Part shown: piece by piece, positions 43,474 through 52,407 of the stretch
Layout: every line of letters starts with the position of its first letter
Position numbering within the stretch: position 1 is the first letter of the stretch
Assembly: GCF_019733355.1 (NCBI RefSeq)
Contig: NZ_JAIHLQ010000003.1
Location: 216,947 to 280,946 of the forward strand
DNA: 64,000 nt
DNA from: Pseudomonas baetica
GTDB lineage: Bacteria > Pseudomonadota > Gammaproteobacteria > Pseudomonadales > Pseudomonadaceae
Direction: 5' to 3'
Program-made: the position numbers and the translations under genes
The notes under the pieces: model-generated
Database searches by the model: none
What the model saw: only the letters and a program-made list of their open reading frames with translations
What the model was told of the DNA's origin: nothing

Positions 43474-44417
43474 CAGCTCACCTCGATGCGCTGATCGCCT
43501 TCGAACACCACCTGATGTTCGCTGATGCCCACCAGTCGCACGCCGGCCACTTCGTCGCCCAGGAACACGCGGCGACCATCGCTGGTGAGCACGTTGGGCA
43601 ACCGCGCCAGGCTGATCTGGACAATGCTGAACGGCAGCAGAGGCGTGGCTTCGGGCAAGTCGCTGAGCACCGGTATCGGGCTGCGGTACTGTTGCTCGAA
43701 ACGCAGCAACATGCGTTCGGTCAATTGCAGTAGATCGTCTTCGTCAAAGCGCCCCTTGAGGAGGATTTTGCCCGGTTGCTCGACCAGGCTGATGCGGCCC
43801 TGCAACTCGCGTTCGGTGAGCATGCGCTCCAAGACCTCACGCACCTGGGCGGCGTCCTTGAGCGGCGTGCGGGTGGGCACGGGCACCGGGACAGGTGTCG
43901 AGTTTGAAACCCCGGAATTCACGCCCCAGAGCAACGCCACGAGAAACAGCAGCACAGATACTGCAACCAATGCCGGGCCCAACAGTGAGCGTGACTGCGC
44001 TGGTGGTGCGGGCATTGCTTCGTCGCGCTCGGCATTCATTGGCGGCAACGTGGTTTCAACGGGTTCGGCGTGTGGACCGTGCGCGTCGTCGTCCTGATCT
44101 TCCGGCCACTCGGTGTTGGCGCTGACCACCGACAGCCATACCCCGTTGAGGGCGAACGGTGTTCCCGGTTGCAACGTGGCGATGGCGTCAACCTTGTGCC
44201 CCTCGCTGTCGGTCACCGGGCCATCTTTGCGCGCCAGTGACCAGGTGTCGTCGACCAGCCGCAGCAGGCAGTGGCGATCCTTGATGCCAGGGTCGTACAA
44301 CGCCAGATCGGCGCCCACTGCAGAGCCGATCGACCATTCGCCACCGCTCAATGGCAGCGCCGCCCCACGGTGCAGGCCGGTGAGCACGCGCAGTTCATAC
44401 ATCATGTCCGGTTTCAT
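43470..44417 (-). CDS. hrpQ: HrpQ (SctD) inner-membrane ring protein with FHA-like domain
   Basis: A 315-residue protein: cytoplasmic FHA-like domain at 1-100 (LPLSGGEWSIGSAVGADLALYDPGIKDRHCLL), one membrane segment (LGPALVAVSVLLFLVALLWGV, near 150), then a periplasmic ring-forming part. It makes the outer of the two inner-membrane rings with HrcJ. Twelve bases separate it from hrcV. Confidence 0.92.
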   Translation of the reverse strand: MKPDMMYELRVLTGLHRGAALPLSGGEWSIGSAVGADLALYDPGIKDRHCLLRLVDDTWSLARKDGPVTDSEGHKVDAIATLQPGTPFALNGVWLSVVSANTEWPEDQDDDAHGPHAEPVETTLPPMNAERDEAMPAPPAQSRSLLGPALVAVSVLLFLVALLWGVNSGVSNSTPVPVPVPTRTPLKDAAQVREVLERMLTERELQGRISLVEQPGKILLKGRFDEDDLLQLTERMLLRFEQQYRSPIPVLSDLPEATPLLPFSIVQISLARLPNVLTSDGRRVFLGDEVAGVRLVGISEHQVVFEGDQRIEVSW

Positions 44418-44429
44418 TGCACAACTCCG

Positions 44430-46523
44430 TCAGGCCAGCAGGTCATGGGCTTCTTGCAGATCAAGGCGTCCCAGCACCTGCACTTGCACCGAGGACAGCA
44501 ACTCGGCGAAGGACAGCACTGGAACATGGTTGAATTGTTCTCTGAGCAGCCCATGCAGCGGGCTGCGCAGGTCCTGGGCCACCAGCAGCACCGGTGCCGG
44601 GCGGGCGCGCAGCGGGAACGCCGCGCTCAATTGTTGGAGCAAGGCATTGCCCACCTCCGGCTCAAGGGCAAACCAGGCTTCGCTCTGACCCTGGCGCAGG
44701 GCGTCGCGCAGCAAGACTTCGGTTTCCGGGGTGACCAGCCAAGCGTTCAGGGCGCCATGCTCGGTGTGTTGGTGGCAGATTTGCGCCTTGAGGGCGATGC
44801 GCACGTAATCGGTGAGGGCGTTCAGGTCCCGCTCATGCTGGCCCTGTTCGATCAGCGTCTCGGCAATGGGTCGCACCGAGCGCAGCGATACCAGCTCGGC
44901 GGACAGGCGTTGCAACACCGCGGCAAAACGTGCCAGCGGCAGGGTGCGTTGCAGTTCCTGGGCAAGCTCCGGCTGTTCGCTTTCGAGCCAACTGAGGATC
45001 GCTTTGCTTTCCTGCAAACCGATGAATTGCGGACCAGTCGCCTGGAAGGCGCGGTCCATGCGTTCCAGAATCAGGTCCTCGGCACTGACCGGCTCCACGC
45101 TGCTCATGCGCAGCAAGGCGTGGTCGGGCGCGAACCACACCCACTCAGTTTCATCACGCTCTGCCTGTCCCGGTTCACCGTCATGCAGTTCACCGCATTG
45201 ACGCAGGTGCACAGCCATTCGGCTATCGCTCCAGGTGGCGCGGATCAGCGGCACTTCGTAGACGCAAAAGCGCAATTCGTCTTCGCCACAGTCCTCGCAA
45301 AACTCCAGGTCGAAGGAGGGCAGCGTCAGCCCGAAACGGTGAACCAGCGTGTTGCGTCGCTGGCGAATGCCGTGCAGCAGTCGCTCCAGCGCCACGCTGT
45401 CTTTGTGGCTGGGATGAAACTGCAACAGATAGGCCCGGGACGGATTGAAACGCCGGATGTCTTCGCGGCCATTGAGCTCTGGTGCGCCATTGCGCGCGGC
45501 GCCGTCGTGGTCCTGGAGGATCTGTTTCTGGCGGATGCGCCACAACTGGATCAAGCCGCTGAACAGACAGATCATGCTGATACTGATGAACACCACGCTG
45601 GGCATGCCGGGGATCGCCGCAAAGCCGAGCATGCCGATCGAGGAAAACACCCAGGCTTTGGGTTGGCTGGTCAACTGTTCGGCGATTTCATGACCGATGT
45701 TGGCGTCACCGGCCTGACTGTCCGGGGCTACGCGGGTGATGATCATGCCGGCGGTGAGGGAGATCAGCAGCGCCGGAATTTGAGCGATCAGGCCGTCGCC
45801 GATGGTCAACACCGAATACAGGTGCATGGCTTGCGCGGGCTGCATGTCGTTTTGCAGGACACCGATGGAGAAACCGCCGATCAAGTTGATGAAGACGATC
45901 ACCAGACCGGCGATGGCATCGCCTTTGACGAACTTCATCGCACCGTCCATGGCGCCGAATAACTGGCTTTCCTTGGACAACTGCTCGCGACGCTGGCGAG
46001 CCTCGCGGACGTTGATCAGGTTGGCGCGCAGATCGCTGTCGATGGACATCTGTTTACCGGGCATGGCGTCCAGCGTAAAACGTGCCGCGACTTCGGCCAC
46101 GCGTTCCGAGCCCTTGGTGATCACCAGGAAGTTAACGATGGTCAGGATCAGGAAAATCACCAGACCCACCGCCAGATTGCCGCCCACCACAAAGCTGCCA
46201 AACGCCTCGACGATGTGCCCGGCATCCTGTTGCAGCAGGATCAAACGGGTCGTGGCGATCGACAGCGCCAACCGGAACATGGTGGTCAGCAGCAGCACTG
46301 CAGGAAACGTCGAGAACGCCAGCGGCCGCGGCAGGTACATGGCCAGTACGATCAGCAACGACGAGATGCAGATGTTCAGGGCAATCAGCACATCCACCAA
46401 CGCCGTGGGCAGCGGTAGGATCATCATGAAGACGATGGCCATGACCATGACCGCGCCGACGATCTCGGTACGGCGCATTACCGCGAGTGCCAGGCGGTTA
46501 AGGCTGTGAATCAGGCGATTCAT
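44430..46523 (-). CDS. hrcV: HrcV (SctV) export apparatus protein
   Basis: A 697-residue FlhA/YscV (FHIPEP) family protein: about eight membrane segments in residues 20-320, the conserved loop FVKGDAIAGLVIVFINLIGG, and a large C-terminal cytoplasmic domain that forms the nonameric ring receiving chaperone-substrate complexes. Overlaps hrpJ by four bases. Confidence 0.97.
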   Translation of the reverse strand: MNRLIHSLNRLALAVMRRTEIVGAVMVMAIVFMMILPLPTALVDVLIALNICISSLLIVLAMYLPRPLAFSTFPAVLLLTTMFRLALSIATTRLILLQQDAGHIVEAFGSFVVGGNLAVGLVIFLILTIVNFLVITKGSERVAEVAARFTLDAMPGKQMSIDSDLRANLINVREARQRREQLSKESQLFGAMDGAMKFVKGDAIAGLVIVFINLIGGFSIGVLQNDMQPAQAMHLYSVLTIGDGLIAQIPALLISLTAGMIITRVAPDSQAGDANIGHEIAEQLTSQPKAWVFSSIGMLGFAAIPGMPSVVFISISMICLFSGLIQLWRIRQKQILQDHDGAARNGAPELNGREDIRRFNPSRAYLLQFHPSHKDSVALERLLHGIRQRRNTLVHRFGLTLPSFDLEFCEDCGEDELRFCVYEVPLIRATWSDSRMAVHLRQCGELHDGEPGQAERDETEWVWFAPDHALLRMSSVEPVSAEDLILERMDRAFQATGPQFIGLQESKAILSWLESEQPELAQELQRTLPLARFAAVLQRLSAELVSLRSVRPIAETLIEQGQHERDLNALTDYVRIALKAQICHQHTEHGALNAWLVTPETEVLLRDALRQGQSEAWFALEPEVGNALLQQLSAAFPLRARPAPVLLVAQDLRSPLHGLLREQFNHVPVLSFAELLSSVQVQVLGRLDLQEAHDLLA

Positions 46524-47629
46524 TGCAGGCCCCGCCCTGGTTCGGCCAACCCCAGGGCCTGACGTTCTTGCCGGGCGAGTTGATCCATCAGGTTATGCAG
46601 CAGGCGCAGGCCGTTTTGCCGAGTCTTTAGATCCTTCCACAGCACCAGTGGCAGGTTTTGCAGCAGCGGATACAAGCCATTGAAGTACAGCGGCTGCAAA
46701 TGCGCCGCATTGCTCAGGGTGTCATCGCTGAGCAGGGTCAGGTCGCGGGCGAAAAAACCGTTGGCGCAAAAGCGCAGCAGGCGTTTGCTCATGGCCAGGG
46801 GCGTCATGCTGTCGCGCCGCTGTTGCTGGCTCAAGCGTTGCAGCAGGTCATGACACGCCTTGATCATGTTGTTGAGCTGCCCGCAGGAGCCCAATCCACG
46901 CAGCATCGAACCCAGCACTGCGCCGGGCAGGGACGGCGAAAGGGCGGCGATATCGTCGGCCAGCGCGCGTTGCAGGGTACGCAAGCCCCGGGAGAACTCC
47001 TCCTCGCTGAAGTGTTCGAGCAGGGCTTCGAGCAGGCTGGCCAAGGGTTGTTGACCAATAATTGCCTTGTAATACAGCTGACGCATGGCTGCGCGTTGCT
47101 GTGGATCTCGGCTGAACAGGGCGATGGCGCTGGCCGTGTTGAACCCGGCACGGATTTTATCGCCGTGCACCAACCGTAACTCGTCGATCAGGTCTCGGGT
47201 GCTCTGCGCTTGAGCCTCATGACCTTCACCGAGAGCCAGGTGCATCGCTTGCTGCAGCAGAATATCGGCGCGCGCCGGATCGTTGTCCGCCAGGTTCAGG
47301 GCCGTCTGCAGCGACGGCTGTTGCTGCAACTGCTGCTGCATGCGGCGGGCCTGTTGTTCGAGGCTCGGCTGGTCGGTGTGATCAAGCAGGCGGTAAAGCT
47401 CAACGAGTTTTTCGATGCGCTCGACCCTCTGTCCTCGGGTCGCGTCGCTGATATGGCGTTCGTCCAGGCTTTTGCTGTGGCGTTCGATGCTCTCACTGAA
47501 CTTCAGCGCCACTTCTTCCATGGAATCAATCAGAGGATTTTTGGCCACGGCCGACGGCGTTTCCGTGCCGGGCAAAGGACGCGGTAGCAAATCCAGGGGC
47601 AGGGCATCGTTGTAGTTGGATACTTTCAT
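46520..47629 (-). CDS. hrpJ: HrpJ (SctW) gatekeeper protein
   Basis: A 369-residue YopN/SepL/HrpJ-family helical protein starting MKVSNYNDALPLDLLPRP. The family controls the order of secretion (translocators before effectors). The open frame runs 88 codons further upstream but across the hrp box, so 47629 is chosen. First gene of the export-apparatus operon; overlaps hrcV. Confidence 0.92.
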   Translation of the reverse strand: MKVSNYNDALPLDLLPRPLPGTETPSAVAKNPLIDSMEEVALKFSESIERHSKSLDERHISDATRGQRVERIEKLVELYRLLDHTDQPSLEQQARRMQQQLQQQPSLQTALNLADNDPARADILLQQAMHLALGEGHEAQAQSTRDLIDELRLVHGDKIRAGFNTASAIALFSRDPQQRAAMRQLYYKAIIGQQPLASLLEALLEHFSEEEFSRGLRTLQRALADDIAALSPSLPGAVLGSMLRGLGSCGQLNNMIKACHDLLQRLSQQQRRDSMTPLAMSKRLLRFCANGFFARDLTLLSDDTLSNAAHLQPLYFNGLYPLLQNLPLVLWKDLKTRQNGLRLLHNLMDQLARQERQALGLAEPGRGLQ

Positions 47630-47664
47630 GGAGGCGCACGTTCCACCGCTATACAGGTGGGCAG

Positions 47665-47692
47665 TGAGTGGCGTTTGGCGGCGTCTGGTTCC
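47665..47692 (-). promoter_or_regulatory. hrp box of the hrpJ-hrcU operon
   Basis: On the minus strand: GGAACC (47692-47687), 15-nt spacer, CCACTCA (47671-47665). It lies 36 bases before hrpJ and drives the eleven-gene export operon. Confidence 0.92.
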
Positions 47693-47703
47693 CTGGTTGC
47701 CGG

Positions 47704-47719
47704 CAGGTTCAAAAACCTG
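47704..47719. promoter_or_regulatory. Inverted repeat upstream of hrpL, candidate activator site
   Basis: CAGGTT-CAAA-AACCTG is a perfect 6-bp inverted repeat about 45 bases before the -24 element proposed for hrpL and next to the divergent hrpJ promoter. It could be a binding site of the HrpS-like activator, though it is closer than typical enhancer sites. Only symmetry and position support this. Confidence 0.35.
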
Positions 47720-47760
47720 TGCAAGAACTGGCACTGGGTTTTTGTCAAAAGTGCAACAAA

Positions 47761-47777
47761 TGGCAAAAATCACGCTT
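47761..47777 (+). promoter_or_regulatory. Candidate sigma-54 promoter of hrpL
   Basis: TGGCA at 47761-47765 and GC at 47774-47775 keep the GG-N10-GC spacing of -24/-12 promoters; the -12 element (ACGCT) is imperfect against TTGCW. It lies about 100 bases before hrpL, as expected for a gene driven by a HrpS-type activator. A perfect 7-bp hairpin (47791-47807, loop AAA) follows in the predicted leader. Confidence 0.55.
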
Positions 47778-47874
47778 TTCATGTTTAAAAACTGTTTAAA
47801 AAACAGTGGGTTGAAAAAGTAACAAGGTTGGTACGCTCGCTGCTCTCTATCCCTCCCGCCACTGTCGGCATAGC

Positions 47875-48453
47875 GTGAGTGATGAGGGATCAAGCGTGGA
47901 ATCGAGTCGTGTTCAAACGGAAGCGAAAGTCATTGCCGCCATCAAACTGGATTTGGGCGGTCTGGCACACAGCAGCGAGAAAAAGTTGCGCGGTTTCATT
48001 ACCAAACGGGTATTCAATCCAGCCGATGTCGACGATCTGATGCAGATGACTTATCTGGAAGCCTGGCGTAACCAGCACAAGTTCACCGGGGCATCGAAAC
48101 CGGAAACCTGGTTGTTCGGCATTGCCACTAATCTGGTCAGCAATCACTTCAAAAACTTCTATCGCCGGCCGCAGAACACCGTGCTGGAAGATTCAGGGAT
48201 CGAAAGCCTGGAATATGGTCATGATCCGAGCCAGGTCAGTGAGCACCAGCGCTTGCTCAGCCGTACCCTGGAAGCCATCGACGACCTGTCGGTTGACATG
48301 CGCGCCGTGATTGACCTGGTCGTGGACTCAGACATCAGCTATCAGGACGCTGCGCAGCAACTGGGCGTGCCCATCGGCACTGTGCGTTCCCGCCTGGCGC
48401 GAGCCCGGGGCCAGTTGAAGAACAGCGTCTATAACGAGAGGGCCAGCGCATGA
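47875..48453 (+). CDS. hrpL: HrpL ECF sigma factor
   Basis: A 192-residue ECF sigma factor. Region 2 is FITKRVFNPADVDDLMQMTYLEAWRNQHKF with ASKPETWLFGIATNLVSNHFKNFYR, region 4 is YQDAAQQLGVPIGTVRSRLARARGQLK. This agrees with HrpL of P. syringae. GTG starts at 47875 and 47896 are both possible; neither has a strong ribosome site. It recognises the five hrp boxes of this cluster. Divergent from hrpJ and coupled to the downstream acetyltransferase gene (ATGA). Confidence 0.95.
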   Translation: MSDEGSSVESSRVQTEAKVIAAIKLDLGGLAHSSEKKLRGFITKRVFNPADVDDLMQMTYLEAWRNQHKFTGASKPETWLFGIATNLVSNHFKNFYRRPQNTVLEDSGIESLEYGHDPSQVSEHQRLLSRTLEAIDDLSVDMRAVIDLVVDSDISYQDAAQQLGVPIGTVRSRLARARGQLKNSVYNERASA

Positions 48454-49040
48454 ACGTATTTGTCCGCCGGCCTCAGCCGACTGTTCTGCCTCGGGGCGTA
48501 CGTGAATCCTGTGACGCCGATTTGCCGGCAATGATGGACATCTTCAACGAAACGGCGGGAACCGGCGCCAATTCGCCGGTGACCCGGCCCATGACGCTCG
48601 AAGAAGTGACGTTCTACATCAACCTTTATAAGCGCGACGGCTTGCCAGTGTATGTACTGGAGCGCGGCGGCGAAGTGGTTGGCTGGCTGTCGATCAATCG
48701 CTTCAGTTGGGGGACTCAGGCGTGCCGCAATACCGGTGAAACGGCGATTTATGTGCGCGCCGATCGTCACGGCAGCGGCATCGGCGTACGCCTGGGCCAT
48801 GCCACGGTGATACTGGGCCGCCAGTTTGGCCTGGAAACCCTCGTGGCCTGGATCATGGCCGCCAACGTCCCCAGTCAGCACATCGTGCAGTCGATCGGTG
48901 CGGTGCTTTGGGCGCGCTTGCCCCGTATCGCCCGTTTTGGCGAGGAGCGGGCAGACGTGTTGTTGTTCGGGTTGCCGCTGTGCGAGGAGGGCCTGGCAAT
49001 GGCTCGGCCGCTTGATGCTGAGCAGGGGCCTTTACGCTAA
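48450..49040 (+). CDS. GNAT-family N-acetyltransferase encoded with hrpL
   Basis: A 196-residue acetyltransferase of the phosphinothricin-acetyltransferase-like GNAT group: acceptor-side MDIFNETAGTGANSPVTRPMTLEEVTFYI, acetyl-CoA loop YVRADRHGSGIGVRLGHATV, then LETLVAWIMAANVPSQHIVQSIGAVLWARLPRI. The ATG overlaps the hrpL stop, so the two are co-translated, and a terminator sits over its own stop codon. It has no hrp box of its own. The substrate is unknown. Confidence 0.85.
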   Translation: MNVFVRRPQPTVLPRGVRESCDADLPAMMDIFNETAGTGANSPVTRPMTLEEVTFYINLYKRDGLPVYVLERGGEVVGWLSINRFSWGTQACRNTGETAIYVRADRHGSGIGVRLGHATVILGRQFGLETLVAWIMAANVPSQHIVQSIGAVLWARLPRIARFGEERADVLLFGLPLCEEGLAMARPLDAEQGPLR

Positions 49041-49051
49041 AGGCCCATTTT
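49026..49051 (+). terminator. Terminator of the hrpL-acetyltransferase transcript
   Basis: A perfect 9-bp stem (GGGCCTTTA 49026-49034, TAAAGGCCC 49038-49046) with CGC loop, followed by ATTTT. The stop codon of the acetyltransferase lies in the right arm. Confidence 0.8.
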
Positions 49052-49064
49052 CATCCACTGCTGT

Positions 49065-49090
49065 GCAGCGGCGACTCAAGTCGCCGCTGC
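49065..49090. terminator. Strong hairpin between convergent genes
   Basis: A perfect 11-bp GC-rich stem (GCAGCGGCGAC 49065-49075, GTCGCCGCTGC 49080-49090) with TCAA loop. There is no U-tract on either side. It lies 31 bases beyond the LysR gene's stop on the minus strand and may help end that transcript. Confidence 0.5.
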
Positions 49091-49121
49091 CGAGTGTGTT
49101 CCCGACGCACAGTGGCGCGGC

Positions 49122-50048
49122 TTACTGCTTGGGCATGGTGGAGCGTTTTACCGGCCCCTTGCTGCTCAAGATGCGCCGTGCGGCATGGACCGCTCGCTCC
49201 GAAAGCGCTTCCATGCGCGGTGACTGCAACGCCCAGGCGTGCCAGTAAAGCGCTACATCGGTGAAGTGTTCCGGCGCGACATCCACCAGATCCCGACTTT
49301 TGAGCAAATCGCTCACCTGCATATGCGGCACCATCCCGTAGCCGAGACCACGGCGTATGGCTTTCAGGCGTGCTTCTGGAAGTGACAAGTAGTGCGTGGG
49401 GTAGGCGTCTGCGTGCAGGCCGAAGCGTGACTGCATGAAATCAGACTGCAAGGTGTCCTTGCGCGAATAGGCAAATACAGGTGCCTTGCGCGCAGCAGAG
49501 CGGGTCAAGCCTTTCGCAAACCATCGCTCCTGAAACGCTGGCGATGCCACCAACTGGTAGCGCATTGACCCCAGCGGCTCTGTAAAACAACCTCGCATAG
49601 GCTCTGAGCGTGTGCCGATGCAGCCGATCACCTGACCACTTTCGAGCAATGCGTAGGTGTGATCCTGATCGTCGACCACAACGTCGAGCAGAATATGTTC
49701 GTTGACGAATATCTCGGCCAGTGCAGGAAAGAACCATGTCGCCAGGGTGTCGCCATTGACCGCGATGACCACGCGCAGATGATCTTGTTCGTCGCCGGTC
49801 AGATCATTGAGGAGCTCTTCTTCAAGCACTGTCGCACGGCGAAGATAGAGCATCAGTTTTCGTCCCGTCTGGGTGGGCTCGCACGGCCTTGCGCGCACGA
49901 TTACTGAACTGCCCAGACGAACTTCCAGAGCATGTATCCGTTGCGATACCGCCGACGGCGTTACGTTAAGACGTTCTGCAGCCTTCTCGAAACTACCGCT
50001 GTCGACCACGGCCATGAACGCCTGCATCTGTTTTGCATCAAGTTGCAT
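49122..50048 (-). CDS. argP: LysR-family regulator, ArgP (IciA) type
   Basis: A 308-residue LysR regulator: N-terminal winged HTH (MQAFMAVVDSGSFEKAAERLNVTPSAVSQRIHALE) and a periplasmic-binding-like effector domain. Features such as LGSSVIVRARPCEPTQTG and FFPALAEIFVNEHILLDVVVDDQDHTYALLESG are those of the ArgP group, which senses lysine and arginine and controls amino acid export. Transcribed away from the small genes that follow. Assignment of ligand is by family only. Confidence 0.85.
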   Translation of the reverse strand: MQLDAKQMQAFMAVVDSGSFEKAAERLNVTPSAVSQRIHALEVRLGSSVIVRARPCEPTQTGRKLMLYLRRATVLEEELLNDLTGDEQDHLRVVIAVNGDTLATWFFPALAEIFVNEHILLDVVVDDQDHTYALLESGQVIGCIGTRSEPMRGCFTEPLGSMRYQLVASPAFQERWFAKGLTRSAARKAPVFAYSRKDTLQSDFMQSRFGLHADAYPTHYLSLPEARLKAIRRGLGYGMVPHMQVSDLLKSRDLVDVAPEHFTDVALYWHAWALQSPRMEALSERAVHAARRILSSKGPVKRSTMPKQ

Positions 50049-50278
50049 GGGCGCTACGCTCGTTAAGTATTTCTAATGGTTACTGAAAGATACTTCGTTT
50101 TTCTTCATCTCGAAAGCGAACTGCTCAATCATTGCGCCACGGCGACATTGAGCAGCTTTGTCCTGCGCAACGCGTCGCCCCAGGCGTCATCGGAATTCTG
50201 GATGACAGCATTGAAGCGTCGTTGACCCCTTAGGGTGAGCGTTATGGAGAATCAAATGTCCAGCGTCCGATACATGCC

Positions 50279-50557
50279 ATGAAACTCAACATGATTATTG
50301 CTGTGAGCGCTGTCGCATTGGTCTGCAACTATGTCTGGCAATCCCACGACTTGAAACTGGGGCCCTATGAGTACCAGGCATCGGCGAATACTCAACTGTC
50401 GCAAGGCACTCACCCAGGCGCGCGTCAGTTGGCCTTGAACCGCGCCAACAAGAAGTGTGCATCGCTCGGAAAACAAGTCGGTGAATTTGATGTGCAATCG
50501 CGCATGCCGGCGGACCAGGAGCATGAAGTGGCCAGCGTGACGTTCGTTTGCAAGTGA
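50279..50557 (+). CDS. Small secreted or membrane-anchored protein of unknown function
   Basis: A 92-residue protein with an N-terminal hydrophobic segment (MIIAVSAVALVCNYVWQ) and a hydrophilic remainder with two Cys (KKCASLG and VTFVCK) that could form a periplasmic disulfide. I do not recognise a family. No strong ribosome site is seen. It may share a transcript with the next small lipoprotein gene, 67 bases downstream. Confidence 0.55.
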   Translation: MKLNMIIAVSAVALVCNYVWQSHDLKLGPYEYQASANTQLSQGTHPGARQLALNRANKKCASLGKQVGEFDVQSRMPADQEHEVASVTFVCK

Positions 50558-50624
50558 TCTCCCTCACCGCAATCCGAATCAGTCCAGGAACCTTGAAACC
50601 TTCAATCTATAGGCGGTACAAACC

Positions 50625-50909
50625 ATGAAGTTAATTATTGTTGCGTTGCTCGCGACGCTGTTGAGCGCCTGTGTAACGTCTGTTCACGATTGGACCAGGT
50701 CAGGCGCAAGTGCCTCTGATGTCCAGCACGACAAAGCTCAATGCCAGTACCAGGCCAAAGCGGCAACCGCCAGCTACCATTCAACGCCGGCGGCGAACGA
50801 CAAGACCCACGGCATGGGCAGTGCCGTGGGTGATGGCATCGTTATTGCGGAAAAACAGATCGACCTGACAAATGATTGCATGCGCCTCAAAGGTTACGTT
50901 GGTCAATGA
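50625..50909 (+). CDS. Small putative lipoprotein
   Basis: A 94-residue protein with lipobox LLSAC (MKLIIVALLATLLSAC, Cys near 16), a short Ser/Ala/Gln-rich region and a Gly-rich stretch (GMGSAVGDGIVIAEKQ) before NDCMRLKGYV, a C-terminal pattern common in small outer-membrane lipoproteins of pseudomonads. Function unknown. Confidence 0.7.
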   Translation: MKLIIVALLATLLSACVTSVHDWTRSGASASDVQHDKAQCQYQAKAATASYHSTPAANDKTHGMGSAVGDGIVIAEKQIDLTNDCMRLKGYVGQ

Positions 50910-51052
50910 GCCTCTGTTGCCACTGGCCAGTGCGCTTCGAACCCGTTGGACAAGTCGCCGTTTGTTTATAGTACAGTCGCCGCCGAAACACCTGTCGCCG
51001 GACGGTCCAGGCAATGGGTGTACAAAACATCGACAGAGTAATGTGGCTTTTA

Positions 51053-52231
51053 ATGAACACTTCTACGGCGACAACCGAGGGCAGTTGGTATCCGGTCATT
51101 GCACTGGCCTTGGCTGCGTTTGTGTTCAACACCACCGAGTTTGTACCTGTCGGTCTGTTGAGTTCGATTGGCAGCAGCTTCGACATGTCCACCGCTCAGG
51201 TCGGTTTGATGTTGACGATCTATGCGTGGGTGGTGTCCCTGGCGTCGCTGCCCATCATGCTGATGACCCGTAACGTCGAGCGGCGCAAGTTGTTGCTCGT
51301 GCTGTTTGGGATGTTCATTGTCAGTCACATCCTGTCGAGTCTGGCGAACAGTTTCGGTGTTCTGCTGGTGAGCCGGATCGGCGTGGCGTTGTCGCATGCG
51401 TTGTTCTGGTCGATCACGGCCTCTCTGGCCGTGCGCCTCGCGCCAGCGGGCAAGCAGGTCCAGGCCCTTGGTTTGCTCGCAACGGGTACTTCCCTGGCGA
51501 TGGTGCTGGGAATTCCCCTTGGCCGGCTATTGGGCGAGGCCATGGGATGGCGCACTACCTTCATCGTTATCGCGGTGCTGGCCACTGTGCTGGTGTTCTG
51601 GCTGGCCAAGGCCTTGCCGTTGTTACCCAGCCAGAACTCAGGCTCGCTCAGAAGTCTGCCCCTATTGTTGAAGCGACCTGCGCTGGTAGCGCTCTATCTC
51701 CTGACGGCCGTCGTAGTGACGGCCCATTTCACCGCCTATAGCTACATCGAGCCTTTCATCCAAGAGGTGGCGGGCATGAGTGGCGATGTGGTGACCCTCA
51801 TTCTGCTGCTATTCGGCGGTGCGGGGATTTTCGGCTCGCTGCTGTTCAGTTGGCTGCACCGCTATAACCCGCAGCGCTTTTTGATCATCAGCGTGTCGTT
51901 GCTTGCCTTGTGCCTGGCATTGCTGTGGCCGTTGAGTGGGAAGGTCTCGTACCTGGGCGCGCTGAGCCTGTTCTGGGGGATGGCAATCATGGGGTTTGGG
52001 CTGGCGTTGCAATCCAGAGTCCTGGTGTTGGCTGCGGACGCGACCGATGTGGCGATGGCGCTGTTTTCCGGGATCTATAACGTCGGCATCGGCGGCGGGG
52101 CATTGCTGGGCAGTTGGGTTGGCGGCCAGTTAGGCTTTGCGTTCACTGGCGTGGTGGGCGGTATGTTGGCGGCGCTGGCACTGGCGTTCTACTGCCTGTC
52201 AGTTTCTCGAATCACTCGGCCCGGAGCTTGA
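51053..52231 (+). CDS. sotB: MFS sugar efflux transporter, SotB type
   Basis: About 392 residues with twelve membrane segments and the SotB signature start [32 protein letters not shown]1-type features include [13 protein letters not shown] after helix 2 and [16 protein letters not shown] in helix 5. SotB proteins export arabinose and other sugars or sugar-like inducers. An ATG at 51041 or 51014 would add up to 13 residues; none has a clear ribosome site. A terminator overlaps the stop. Confidence 0.88.
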   Translation: MNTSTATTEGSWYPVIALALAAFVFNTTEFVPVGLLSSIGSSFDMSTAQVGLMLTIYAWVVSLASLPIMLMTRNVERRKLLLVLFGMFIVSHILSSLANSFGVLLVSRIGVALSHALFWSITASLAVRLAPAGKQVQALGLLATGTSLAMVLGIPLGRLLGEAMGWRTTFIVIAVLATVLVFWLAKALPLLPSQNSGSLRSLPLLLKRPALVALYLLTAVVVTAHFTAYSYIEPFIQEVAGMSGDVVTLILLLFGGAGIFGSLLFSWLHRYNPQRFLIISVSLLALCLALLWPLSGKVSYLGALSLFWGMAIMGFGLALQSRVLVLAADATDVAMALFSGIYNVGIGGGALLGSWVGGQLGFAFTGVVGGMLAALALAFYCLSVSRITRPGA

Positions 52232-52252
52232 AATTGAGCTGACGGGCCTTTT
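52218..52252 (+). terminator. Terminator of sotB
   Basis: GGCCCG (52218-52223) pairs with CGGGCC (52243-52248), with an inner AGCT/AGCT pairing, followed by TTTTG. The sotB stop lies inside the structure. Confidence 0.75.
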
Positions 52253-52407
52253 GATTGAGTTTTAATTCCAGTTCGAACTGAAGAGGCGGGTGCAGTCGCC
52301 GATCGGCGCAAGATGCGCCCTCAGCCAAAGAAAGATGATCATCGATAGGGAGGACGGAATGAGCCAACACCCGACCTCCATGCGCCGTGCCTTTTTCGGC
52401 CCGAAAA

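Noticed and set aside
44271..45962. A 563-codon plus-strand open frame
   Set aside because: Shadow of hrcV and hrpQ, which are unmistakable on the other strand.
47730..47750. TGGCACTGGGTTTTTGTC as the hrpL sigma-54 promoter
   Set aside because: The -24 part is good, but there is no GC at the -12 spacing; the TGGCA-N8-GC element at 47761 keeps the required spacing.
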